Source: Alkanophaga liquidiphilum | GTDB taxonomy: Archaea; Halobacteriota; Syntropharchaeia; Alkanophagales; B39-G2 | Length of the DNA: 64,000 nucleotides | Direction: 5' to 3' | Assembly: GCA_029259535.1 (NCBI GenBank) | Contig: JAPHEF010000001.1 | Span: 75,129 to 139,128, forward strand | Shown here: positions 35,706 to 43,404 of the stretch, piece after piece | Layout of the letters: each line of letters begins with the position of its first letter | How positions within the stretch are numbered: the first letter of the stretch is position 1 | Translations under genes and position numbers: made by a program | Notes under the pieces: model-generated | Told to the model about the DNA's origin: nothing | The model's database searches: none | Seen by the model: the letters and a program-made list of their open reading frames with translations, nothing else

Positions 35706-38334
35706 CTCCGCTCACCTCCTCAGCAGCTCTCTCCCTCCACTCAGCCCACCGCTCATCGGATTTCTTTGCATACTCGAAGGCGAAGCCATAAGTCCAGTAG
35801 CGAAGTTCGTTCTTCGATGGAAGTCTGCCCTGCCAAATCTTCTCGTAAAGCTCCTCGTAGAACGCCTTGCAGAATTTCTCGACGGCGTCTCTCCGCCCGA
35901 ACCTCGTCTTCCTCTCGATTACTCCTGCCATCAGGGAAATCACGTCCCCCTTCCCGAGATTCCGCCGAATCCCGTGCTTCAGCCCCTCAAACGCCGCCCT
36001 GAACAGCCATGTCTGCTTGGAGCCGCTGCGCCCACTCCACTTGATGTCCGCCGCCAGTTCAGCTAACTTCTCAAGTACTCCCATCTTCTCACCTCCCACA
36101 CGCTCGAAAACGAGCATAAGGCCATCTTCATGCGCTCTAACAAACCCCTCCCGTGAGCGGTCATCCAACCTATACAGGTAAAAGAAGAACGCTAAGCCCT
36201 GCGGCTCCGCCGAATAATCATTAAGCATCCTCAGAAGCTCGTTTTGATAATTCCTGCCGCCCACCCGTTGCGCAAGCCTCCTTAAAAGCTCATACTCCCT
36301 TTCAACCGCCTCCACCTCGTCCAGCCTTATTTCGTCCCAGCCAAGCCTCTTTAGCGCCTTCGGGGCGTAGTCAAAGGTCAAGGTCGCCCTCTTAACTCTG
36401 TCCGGGTTCATCGCATACGTCAGATAAACCTTGAAGCCCGTATCCTTTACAAAGCTCAGAAGCGTGCGAAAATGACGAGCCAAGAACTCAGCATCGCCCC
36501 CTATCGCTAACGGAGCCATCAGAAAGGGCGCAAGGTCTTCCGGGAGGTCTGCAGGGTCAAAACCGTAAACAAACTTGCACATAGACCTAAAAGGGTCGAA
36601 AAAGCGTCCTAAGCCCCCGAATATCTCCGTTACTCTCTTCGTCACGCCCCCGACGTTCACAAGCGGGATAGTGTAATCGTAGGCGTCCACGTAAACCGTG
36701 TAAACCTCCTTACCCTGCCCGAAGGCGAGCCTTCTGAGCATGATTTCCGCCAAGCATGTCCCGCAAATACGTTTCTCCCAGTTTTTTATGGAGACGACGG
36801 TGCGGTTCGTGAAGCCACGAGGAGAGAAGCCGAAAGCCACATCGTCCCTCGCCGCAACGCCCGCCTCACCCCCGCAGAGACAGCACATGTTGCGCTTGTC
36901 CGCCAAGCTCCTCGGCTCAAGCCTCGAAAGCAGCGGCTCGCCGTCAATATAAGCAAAGTTCAGAACCTCCCTGAAGACTTTGCGAAAACTCACCTGCTCC
37001 CCCTCATAATTTTTCTCCAGCAGCTCCCTGAGCTTCGTGATAAGCTCGTCCTTGACCTCCGCACCCAACCTCTTGGTCGCCCCTACGAGCTTCACGTAAT
37101 TCTTCAACCCTGTGTCACGCCTCCCTAAAATCTCGGCGGCGTTCGGTAGAAAACTTAAGTCTAAGTCGGAGAAGTAAGCCTCCTCAGCCTCCCTTTTCAG
37201 CCTTTCGACCTCCCTACTGTCGACGGAAAGTTGCAGTATTAGCTTAAGAAGCACGAAAATTTCGAACTTCTCGGCGTCGAACTTTTCGATCTCCTTGCTA
37301 ATTGCCTCCTTTAACCGCTCGTCCCTCGAAATACCGTAGTAAAGTGCTTCTTTATTCCTGAGAAGCCTCTCAAGGAACCTTGCCACGTTTTCCTTGCTTG
37401 GCTCAACGAGCCTGAAGACTCCAAGCTGTGCCTTCTGCCTATCGATTTTCACCAACTCTTCCATCCGCTCCAGAATTTTCGCCTCCAACTCTCCTGCAAG
37501 CTCCTCAACAGCCCCCTCAAGAAACTCCCTGCTTAAGGGCTCGCCGAGCCAGATGAAGCCCCGTGGCGACACGAGCAGAAGCTTTCCGGAAACTCGCCTC
37601 ATGATTCCTTCCAGCAAGAACCTCGTAATCAACTCGTAAGGGGTGTCCTCAAAGTGGAAGGAGTGGACCCCATCGAAGTGTCTCTTAAGCCTTTTATGAA
37701 GCTCTCGGGACGTCTCAGCAAAGGATTCGGTTGGAGGGAGGGAAATTGTGTCTGCGAGGTGCACGACATTCTGCAAGTATTCCCTGACCACCCTGTCGAG
37801 TCCTCGTCTCCGAGGTAATGAGACGGTGATTTCCCGATCAGTGTATCTCGTTCTGTCTTCCGTGCTGAGAACTAAGTAGCGGACGATGTTCTTTTCCTCC
37901 TCGGAAAGTTCTATACCGAGCCGCCTGATAACCTCAGAAAGCCTTTCAAGCGCCTCTCTCAGGTCGGTCGTTCCGAAGAGCTTGTTGATGTCGTGAAGGG
38001 CGATAGAGAGCATTGCGCACCTCACAAGCATCTGAAGGTCCGCATCTCCGCTCAACAAAAGCCCTGACAGCTCCCTGCTTTTGAGAAGTTTCTGCTCTAA
38101 AAGGAGCATGGCAGCGGGTATGCCGTTCAGAATATGCATCGGGTAGCTCATGTCTGGATACTCGCGGAAGCCGAAGCCGCCCTTTGCTGAGATGAGCCGA
38201 AACTCCTCGAAAAGTCTCGGGAAAACTTCGTTAAGAAACCGCCGCACCTCCTCCTTAAAGGGCTGCGTCTCAAAAACCTCCTCCACCTTGACCCTAATCC
38301 TCGGTCTCCGCCGCTCCTCGGACACTTCACCCAC
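35686..38334 (-). CDS. cas10d: Type I-D large subunit Cas10d (Csc3) with HD nuclease domain
   Basis: An 882-residue protein. The HD nuclease motif SIALHDINKLFG is at residues 110-121, with a preceding histidine at 67 and VHLADTI near 191. The zinc finger has C484/C485/C487 and C524/C527 (CCLCGGEAG...ICGTCLAE). The rest is the Cas10-like body without a GGDD motif, as expected for I-D. It provides target-strand cleavage with Cas3 and holds the complex's PAM side. The gene starts 57 bases from the divergent CARF-HTH gene and opens the I-D effector operon. Confidence 0.93.
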   Translation of the reverse strand: MGEVSEERRRPRIRVKVEEVFETQPFKEEVRRFLNEVFPRLFEEFRLISAKGGFGFREYPDMSYPMHILNGIPAAMLLLEQKLLKSRELSGLLLSGDADLQMLVRCAMLSIALHDINKLFGTTDLREALERLSEVIRRLGIELSEEEKNIVRYLVLSTEDRTRYTDREITVSLPRRRGLDRVVREYLQNVVHLADTISLPPTESFAETSRELHKRLKRHFDGVHSFHFEDTPYELITRFLLEGIMRRVSGKLLLVSPRGFIWLGEPLSREFLEGAVEELAGELEAKILERMEELVKIDRQKAQLGVFRLVEPSKENVARFLERLLRNKEALYYGISRDERLKEAISKEIEKFDAEKFEIFVLLKLILQLSVDSREVERLKREAEEAYFSDLDLSFLPNAAEILGRRDTGLKNYVKLVGATKRLGAEVKDELITKLRELLEKNYEGEQVSFRKVFREVLNFAYIDGEPLLSRLEPRSLADKRNMCCLCGGEAGVAARDDVAFGFSPRGFTNRTVVSIKNWEKRICGTCLAEIMLRRLAFGQGKEVYTVYVDAYDYTIPLVNVGGVTKRVTEIFGGLGRFFDPFRSMCKFVYGFDPADLPEDLAPFLMAPLAIGGDAEFLARHFRTLLSFVKDTGFKVYLTYAMNPDRVKRATLTFDYAPKALKRLGWDEIRLDEVEAVEREYELLRRLAQRVGGRNYQNELLRMLNDYSAEPQGLAFFFYLYRLDDRSREGFVRAHEDGLMLVFERVGGEKMGVLEKLAELAADIKWSGRSGSKQTWLFRAAFEGLKHGIRRNLGKGDVISLMAGVIERKTRFGRRDAVEKFCKAFYEELYEKIWQGRLPSKNELRYWTYGFAFEYAKKSDERWAEWRERAAEEVSGVATQEG

Positions 38335-38391
38335 CTAACCCTACTTTCCATTACCTATATAAATTATTAACCCTTAACCTAAAAGTTAAGT
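38335..38391. promoter_or_regulatory. Divergent cas promoter with palindromic operator
   Basis: A near-symmetrical TATA core (CTATATAAATTATT, about 38355-38368) lies 25-35 bases from both the cas10d ATG at 38334 and the regulator ATG at 38392, suggesting leaderless transcripts in both directions. Next to the regulator start is a perfect inverted repeat, CTTAAC (38373-38378) and GTTAAG (38385-38390) with a six-base spacer. It is the natural candidate for the binding site of the CARF-HTH protein. Confidence 0.6.
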
Positions 38392-38982
38392 ATGAGACCG
38401 GCGCACGTCATCGTCATCGGTTTCCACGCCGCCCACATCTACAAGCCGCTCGTCGAGTTCGGCGCCTCGAAGGTCGTCTTAGTTTACTCCACCAAGGAGG
38501 AGGTCGAAGGGAGAGTCGCTGATGCGCTCGCGGAGGCTCGCCGCCTTTTCTCCGGCTTAGGTCTGCCGTATGAGGAGCTAAAGCTCGAAGCTTACGAGTT
38601 CGAGCAGAACGTCGAGCTCCTGCGGAAGGTCATCAGGCGGGAGCGGCAAGTTATCGTCAACCTCACCGGCGGGCGGAAGATAACGTCGTTCGCCCTCCTC
38701 TACGCTGCACTCCTCGAGCCCGAGCATGTGAAAGCCATCGTTTACGTAAGCGAGGACGACGAAATCATACGACTACCGAAGTTCCTGCCGAGCGTGAGCA
38801 TCACGCCCTCCGAGCGCAAAGTCTTGAACGTCCTTGGTAAGGGGAAGTGCGTCTCCGAAATAGCCGAAAAGCTTGATATATCCCTGCCAGCGGCAATAAA
38901 GCTTGTCGGCAGCCTCGAGAGGAAGGGATTAGTAAGAAGCGAGCGAGTGGGGCGGAAAAGATTAGTCATGCCGCTTTTCTGA
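38392..38982 (+). CDS. csa3: Csa3-like CARF-HTH regulator
   Basis: A 196-residue protein. The N-terminal 125 residues form a CARF-type Rossmann domain (HVIVIGFHAAHIYKPLVEFG; IVNLTGGRKITSFALLYAALL is the conserved ligand motif). A C-terminal winged helix follows (SITPSERKVLNVLGKGKCVSEIAEKLDISLPAAIKLV). Csa3 proteins regulate cas and array transcription and may sense cyclic oligonucleotides. No cyclase-active Cas10 is visible here, so the ligand, if any, would come from elsewhere. It is on the opposite strand to the cas genes, divergent from cas10d and tail-to-tail with cas6 with a 21-base overlap. Confidence 0.85.
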   Translation: MRPAHVIVIGFHAAHIYKPLVEFGASKVVLVYSTKEEVEGRVADALAEARRLFSGLGLPYEELKLEAYEFEQNVELLRKVIRRERQVIVNLTGGRKITSFALLYAALLEPEHVKAIVYVSEDDEIIRLPKFLPSVSITPSERKVLNVLGKGKCVSEIAEKLDISLPAAIKLVGSLERKGLVRSERVGRKRLVMPLF

Positions 38983-39708
38983 TGTCTGCTGACGCCCCTT
39001 AACAACCTCCACCATCCCGAAGCCCATGGAGTTTTTCTCGCCGAAGCCAGCCTCATATCCGAACTTGAGAAGGGCAGGGTCGCCACGTGCGACGAAGCTC
39101 ATCATCGTGCCCCGATGCCACGTATTTTTAATTTGCGTTCTGACGAGCTTTGCCGCCCCCCTCGGCTCCACTTGGAAGTCCCCGCTCGGCGGCGTCCCGT
39201 AGAAATCCTCATACTTCCCCAAAAGGTTTTTGCGGAGGTTTTCGTAGAACTTCCGTTCCGACGGATATAGGTCCCAAGTTTTGCGCCGCCCATCGGCATC
39301 GACGACAGTCCGCACCACGATGGGCGACAGCGTTCTGAACACCACCTCACTTCCAATTTCGGGCGTTTTCAGCGTCTCGATACGTTCCACGACGAACCTC
39401 GCATTTGTGATTTGAAACTCCGGCTCTCCGAGGACGCCTTCGACGAACGCCGAGACCACGCTCGCCTTCGGCGACGAAAAGAGGAAGCGGCAGTCCTTCA
39501 GCCAGAGTTTGTCCTGCACGACCCTGCGGAAGCCTTCGGGGAACAGCCGTGAGAACGTGAAAAACTTAAAGCGCTGTTGGCGGCTGTGCAAGCCGAGCTC
39601 CGGGCGCACGCTCATAATCTTTCGATAAATGGCACTGGCTACCATGTAATTGTAGTTCAACGGTAGCTTCTGAATACGCTCCGAGCGTAAGCTCACTCTG
39701 ACCCGCAT
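38962..39708 (-). CDS. cas6: CRISPR RNA endonuclease Cas6
   Basis: A 248-residue RAMP from ATG 39708 (GGGGGAAG just before it); TTG 39723 is a longer option overlapping the upstream stop. The N-terminal LPLNYNYMVASAIYRKI contains the usual Cas6 tyrosine-rich helix, and the C-terminal glycine-rich loop GYEAGFGEKNSMGFGMVEVV is the family signature. It cuts the repeat transcript to leave the eight-base handle. It follows a tatC fragment directly, an unusual operon neighbour. It is the only Cas6 in the window, so both effector modules presumably share its crRNAs. Confidence 0.92.
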   Translation of the reverse strand: MRVRVSLRSERIQKLPLNYNYMVASAIYRKIMSVRPELGLHSRQQRFKFFTFSRLFPEGFRRVVQDKLWLKDCRFLFSSPKASVVSAFVEGVLGEPEFQITNARFVVERIETLKTPEIGSEVVFRTLSPIVVRTVVDADGRRKTWDLYPSERKFYENLRKNLLGKYEDFYGTPPSGDFQVEPRGAAKLVRTQIKNTWHRGTMMSFVARGDPALLKFGYEAGFGEKNSMGFGMVEVVKGRQQTSEKRHD

Positions 39709-39719
39709 TCTTCCCCCAT

Positions 39720-39992
39720 TCAAACTTTAAGAGGAACATACATTTCCTGCCGCCTCGCAGTGATGCTGGCGGCGACGATGCCCACCTCGTAAAACGCAAT
39801 GAGCGGACCGGCGACGCCCGCCTGTCTGAAGACGTCGGGCGGCGTGAAGAGAGCGGCGAGCGTGAAGATTGCCACACATTCGTGCTTGCGGAACTTTTTG
39901 AGCGTCTCCGAAATGAGCATGACGCCTTCGGGCAGCAAATCCCCCTTTATCCGCAGGATGACGTGATTCATGAGCGGGAAGGATACGCACAT
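39720..39992 (-). pseudogene. tatC: TatC fragment, C-terminal part
   Basis: A 90-codon frame whose second half matches the last part of TatC: TLKKFRKHECVAIFTLAALF, then TPPDVFRQAGVAGPLIAFYE, then VGIVAA, covering the conserved TPPD and YE motifs before and in the final membrane segment. The first four membrane segments are missing. The N-terminal part of a TatC lies in opposite orientation at 40172-40460. GGAGG is one base before the ATG, so a short product might be made, but it could not form a translocase. The stop overlaps the longer cas6 start option. Confidence 0.65.
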
Positions 39993-40006
39993 GCCTCCTA
40001 ATTATG

Positions 40007-40102
40007 CTTAAAATAATCATAAGCTTCTTCTTAATTACAAACTTGTGGTCATTAACATTCACATCATTCAGACTTAAAATAATCATAAGCTTCTTCTTAA
40101 TT
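40007..40102. repeat. Repeat-insert-repeat unit 1 (30/36/30), candidate ectopic spacer integration
   Basis: A 30-bp sequence at 40007-40036 recurs exactly at 40073-40102, separated by 36 unrelated bases (40037-40072). The repeat begins CTTAAAATAATC and ends TTCTTCTTAATT and is unrelated to the array repeat. Repeat length (30) and insert length (36) equal those of the CRISPR arrays here. It lies between the two tatC fragments, just before a TATA-like GTTATATAACC (40109-40119). Confidence 0.85.
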
Positions 40103-40171
40103 GCCGCAGTTATATAACCCAGCTCTCGAAATATGCTCACGGACGCACCCCCATGACCAAAGATAGAACGG

Positions 40172-40460
40172 ATGCGCCGCAGGCTCGTAGCATGCCTCAT
40201 CTCCCTACTTTCCATATTCGTGCCCCTCCATGTCTCGACGACTCCCACCTCTGCCAGCCGACTCATCTCCCTACTTTCCATATTCGTGCCCCTCTTCTTT
40301 TTTCGGGTCTGGTGCGCAAATCCCCCCTCTATTATTTTTTCCCAACACATGCTCTTTACGTTTACAGTCCGACGGAGTGGGTCGGTTTGCGGCTGAAGTT
40401 CTCGTTCCTATGTGCAGCTGTCACAATGCCCCTCTGGATATATGAAACTGCTTATCACTA
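40172..40460 (+). pseudogene. tatC: TatC fragment, N-terminal part, with internal 66-bp insertion and frameshift
   Basis: From ATG 40172 the frame gives MRRRLVACLISLLSIFVPL, the arginine-rich start and first membrane segment of TatC, then an in-frame 66-bp repeat-insert unit, then a second copy of the same segment leading into FFFRVW. After a frameshift near 40340-40360 the next frame reads YSPTEWVGLRLKFSF and VTMPLWIYETAY, the conserved SPTE and second membrane segment. The gene then breaks off where tatA starts (40442). About 95 residues of TatC are represented. The rest is lost or lies reversed at 39720-39992. Confidence 0.65.
40196..40294. repeat. Repeat-insert-repeat unit 2 (33/33/33), inside tatC
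   Basis: A 33-bp sequence at 40196-40228 recurs exactly at 40262-40294 with a 33-bp insert at 40229-40261, a period of 66. Removing one repeat plus the insert turns the duplicated first membrane segment into a single normal TatC segment running into FFFRVW. The duplication is therefore a later insertion, not part of the ancestral gene. Confidence 0.85.
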
Positions 40461-40731
40461 TCGTGGCGTTCCTGCTGTTCGGCGCCTCGAAGGTGCCGGA
40501 GCTGGCACGGGCGCTCGGTAAGCAATGGAGAGCTCAAGAAGACGCAAAAGGAGGCTGAACTCGACCTCAAAAGGGTTCGAAGCAGGAGCTGGTTGCAAAG
40601 GGCTTTGAGAAGAGCGGTGGCGAGCTGAACCTCGTAGAAATTGCAAAGAAGCTGCGGCTGTGGGACTGCTGAGAACATGCCAAGTCCGGCTGAACCTCGT
40701 AGAAATTGCAAAGAAGCTGGGCATTGCGTAA
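40442..40731 (+). pseudogene. tatA: TatA pseudogene carrying a 65-bp repeat-insert unit
   Basis: ATG 40442 gives MKLLITIVAFLLFGASKVPE then LARALGK, the membrane segment and amphipathic hinge of TatA. Three single-base losses (two near 40517-40527, one in the A run near 40571) must be corrected to continue as GELKKTQKEAELDLKKG, then SKQELVAKGFEKSGG. The end is split by a 65-bp repeat-insert unit at 40624-40719. Without it the frame closes naturally as ELNLVEIAKKLGIA before the TAA at 40729-40731. With it translation ends at LRLWDC. The original protein was about 75 residues, normal for TatA. Confidence 0.65.
40624..40719. repeat. Repeat-insert-repeat unit 3 (31/34/31), inside tatA
   Basis: A 31-bp sequence at 40624-40654 recurs exactly at 40689-40719 with a 34-bp insert at 40655-40688, a period of 65. 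The duplicated bases encode part of the TatA tail (ELNLVEIAKKL). Deleting one unit restores the reading frame to its natural end, so the ancestral state had one copy. Confidence 0.87.
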
Positions 40732-40773
40732 CGTCGCATCAGCGCAGCAATCGCTTAAGAAGAAGTTGAGAGC

Positions 40774-41508
40774 ATGAAGTTAAGGATTTTTCTCTGCACT
40801 TGTTACCGCACTTTGGGCGTCATCCATAAGGATGTCAAGCGAGACTTGGCTGAGGCTGAAGGCGTCGAGATTATCGAAGTTCACGATGCTCTTTGCCTTG
40901 AGGACGGTCTCGACACCAGTCTCGGCGACATTAAACGCTTCGAGCTCGACGCTGTTATAATCGGCGCCTGCACGGAAAAACGTCGCTCCTTCGAACTTGC
41001 AACGCACGGGATTAGCACCTGCCTTGTGAACCTCAGAGAGCACTGTGGTTGGGTTCATGATAAAAAGGAGGCTACTGAAAAGGCAAAAAGTATGCTCAAG
41101 GCTGCAGTCATCCAGTCACAATGCAGCTCTCTGCCAGAGACTCTTATCCCGGACGTAGGAGAGGACGTGCTGGTCATCAGCGACGAGGAGGTAGCAAGAA
41201 TCAAAGCTCGCAAACGTCCACCTCGTGACTAAAACTTCCAGGATGGAATGATTCTATCAAAATACACGTAGGAGAGGTTAAGAAAGTAAAAGGAGGCATA
41301 GGGAACTTCCAAGTAGAGATCAAAAAGCCTATAAGTTTAGAGCGGTGCATCTCCTGCGGGAAGACGTTCGCAACGAAAGCCGCCATCCAGAAAATAGCGG
41401 AGGCGACAGGCTGGCGACGACGAGCATCTTAACGCCGAAACCCGCTTAGAGCTTCTGAAATACTGCCAGGGGTGTAGGCCGCTGGTTGCATTAACGCGCT
41501 TACATTAA
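40774..41508 (+). pseudogene. HdrA-like iron-sulfur flavoprotein remnants
   Basis: The first 152 codons (40774-41232) are the N-terminal domain of an HdrA-like protein: CTCYRTLGVIHKDV, VIIGACTEKRRSFELA and VNLREHCGWVHDKKEATEKA. Where the FAD site GGGxAG should follow DVLVI, the sequence reads SDEEVARIKA and the frame ends. Further on, around 41275-41430, another frame gives KKVKGGIGNFQVEIKKPISL and a C-x2-C pair (CISCGK), similar to the HdrA segment before its ferredoxin domain. LLKYCQGCRPL up to 41508 may be a last cysteine-rich piece. The FAD domain and most cluster sites are gone. Confidence 0.55.
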
Positions 41509-41559
41509 CCCCCTCTCACACAAATGCCCAAACTGCAAGAGGAAATACTCCGCACAGAG

Positions 41560-42285
41560 TTAATGTTCCGAAGCGTTGGGCTCGCTACTCAGGCACCAAA
41601 TTGCTTTTCTCAGAACGCCTCTCAAGGCTCTAAGCTCCCGGCTTGTAACGGCTGCCCTGCCAAGTATTCTTTTCACTATTAAGAGCGTTCTCTCCTTTTT
41701 GTGCTCCGCATACTGAATACTGTCGAGGAAATGCAGGAAATGCTCGTAAAATTGCGCTCTTTCTTCAAAGCTCGCAGGCCTCCTCCGCATCACTCTTTCC
41801 ATTTTCCTTTGACTTTTTGCAGCTAAGCTCAACTCGTAGAGTATTACCGCGGCGGCGTGCGAGACGTTCATCACAGAATACCTTTTATCTGTAGGAATAT
41901 GCACGACAACATCGCACAGCTTTAACTCCTCGTTGAGAAGCCCTATATCCTCTCTGCCAAATATTATGGATACTTTGCCAACGCAGACATTTTTCAATTC
42001 CTTAGGCGTCAGGAAATTTCTTAGGTGCCTTCTTTCTGTTGTTGCGAGCTTTGCAGTAGTGCCAACGGCGACGTCAGATCCGCTTAAAGCCTCTTCCAAG
42101 GTAGAAGCGATGTCGCAACGCTCAAGGACGTCGGCGGCGTGCGAGGCGACGACGAAGGCTTTTCTACCGAGCTTCCGCGGGCGCACAAGGTAAAGCTCCG
42201 AGAAGCCAAAGTTCTTCATGACCCTCGCAACAGCCCCTATGTTCTCTTCGCGCTTCGGCTCGACTAAAATTACCCTGACACTCAT
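41560..42285 (-). CDS. TrmJ-like tRNA 2'-O-methyltransferase (SpoU/TrmH superfamily)
   Basis: A 241-residue SPOUT enzyme from ATG 42285 (MSVRVILVEPKREENIGAVARVMKNFG). The knot region contains VSIIFGREDIGLLNEEL, VVHIPTDKRYSVMNVSHAAAVILYEL, the usual trio of SpoU motifs. The C-terminal helical tail (residues 165-240) resembles TrmJ, which methylates the ribose at position 32 of tRNAs. An open extension upstream of the ATG is not supported by a ribosome site. It is convergent with the hdrA remnants. Confidence 0.82.
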   Translation of the reverse strand: MSVRVILVEPKREENIGAVARVMKNFGFSELYLVRPRKLGRKAFVVASHAADVLERCDIASTLEEALSGSDVAVGTTAKLATTERRHLRNFLTPKELKNVCVGKVSIIFGREDIGLLNEELKLCDVVVHIPTDKRYSVMNVSHAAAVILYELSLAAKSQRKMERVMRRRPASFEERAQFYEHFLHFLDSIQYAEHKKERTLLIVKRILGRAAVTSRELRALRGVLRKAIWCLSSEPNASEH

Positions 42286-42478
42286 AATTATAGGTGGGGT
42301 GGGCTTTAGCTTTATTTTCGCTTGCAACTCCCCAGACAGCCTTGAACATGAATGTCGCTATTGGAAACATTGGAAAGTCGAGATTCTAAAATGCTATTTT
42401 CTGAAAATGATAATACCCCAGTAAGAATTCAAGTTGATAGAGACAGATTTATATATAAAGGCAATAGTAGATAAAAAC

Positions 42479-42769
42479 ATGGAAGCAAAACAAGAGGTAA
42501 AGAGGTATAAGTGCAAGTATTGTGGGGAGGAGTTCGACAAACCAGTGCGGCTTGCCCAGCACATAAGAGTGAAGCACAAGAGAGCGAAGAAACGGGAAAA
42601 AGAAAAAATAAAACGGGAAACTGCGTCAGAACGGATTAATAGAGTCATTGAAGCGGTAGGCATCCTCAAGGGATTGCAAGTATCCCCGAATCTCAGTGAA
42701 GGAGAGAAGAAAATTCTGGATGATGTTCTGAAGAGATTTGAAGATTTCATAGCAAGCATGCAAAAATAA
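42479..42769 (+). CDS. C2H2 zinc-finger protein
   Basis: A 96-residue basic protein. YKCKYCGEEFDKPVRLAQH followed by IRVKH is a single classical C2H2 finger (residues 9-31), followed by a lysine/arginine-rich helix (RAKKREKEKIKRE) and a C-terminal helical region. Such single-finger proteins are common in archaea and archaeal viruses and may bind DNA. ATG 42479 is chosen because ATTTATATATAAAG (about 42448-42461) is a TATA box about 25 bases ahead, implying a leaderless message. The following 42770-42961 shows no gene. Confidence 0.75.
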   Translation: MEAKQEVKRYKCKYCGEEFDKPVRLAQHIRVKHKRAKKREKEKIKRETASERINRVIEAVGILKGLQVSPNLSEGEKKILDDVLKRFEDFIASMQK

Positions 42770-42961
42770 CAGGAATATCGAAACACGCTGTTTGCGAGCG
42801 CCATACGATTTCAAAGCCAAATTCATGAGGACGGACGGCGTAAAAAAGCAGATGGAGGTACCTATCGGTTGCCCTCCCCCACCACAATCCCAGCAGTAAT
42901 TTCTATAATTTTTTCTCTCAATTTTCCCCTTTAATTATTTTGACATCTTGTTTTTTCACTT

Positions 42962-43404
42962 TTCCTCTACATCCTGAGAACGAAAGCGGCGATGAGGAAG
43001 GAGGTCTTAGGAATAGAGAGAAGCTCCATTGAAAGTATTCTCTAATCCTATACAAAGCGATTATTTTCAAAAATTAATTGCTTGAAATCTGCAAATTTAC
43101 GAGATATCTGCGGAGATGGCATCTGGGATCGTAGCGGTGGTAACACAATTATTCCTAAAGGTGTGAAGAAGTTCGGGGAAAATACACGAAGAGGAAAGGA
43201 GGGCGTCGCCACGTCGGCGCTCCCCGAAAATATGGTTTCTATCTCTAAAAAACTGCACGAGAGCCCTGTAAACCTGAAAAAATTCCCACATGGCGAGTCT
43301 GGATTCTTTATATATGGGGACGAGAATCACTGATCCGAGATAGTAAGTTTTATATGGGGCCGCCTCATGACTTTAAACAGAGCGCAGGCAAAAGAAACTT
43401 GCCT
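42962..43404 (+). repeat. CRISPR leader block, copy B, with truncated cas2 3' end
   Basis: This is the inverted copy of 25486-25928. It begins within cas2 sequence (the last 28 codons, ending at 43045, with no start) and continues through the leader to the first repeat of array 2. Upstream of 42962 the match stops abruptly. TATA-like elements at about 43305-43318 and 43348-43358 would start array transcription, the nearer about 50 bases before the first repeat. The lack of visible differences indicates recent duplication or ongoing conversion. Confidence 0.9.

Noticed and set aside
39727..40350. 207-codon minus-strand frame spanning the two tatC fragments
   Set aside because: It reads through two direct-repeat units (RGTNMESREM appears twice) in a frame unrelated to TatC. 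The TatC similarity is in other frames and on both strands.
40007..40719. Remnants of a third ordinary CRISPR array
   Set aside because: The three repeat pairs have different sequences from one another and from the array repeat, and two are parts of tat coding sequence, so they are not copies of one CRISPR repeat.
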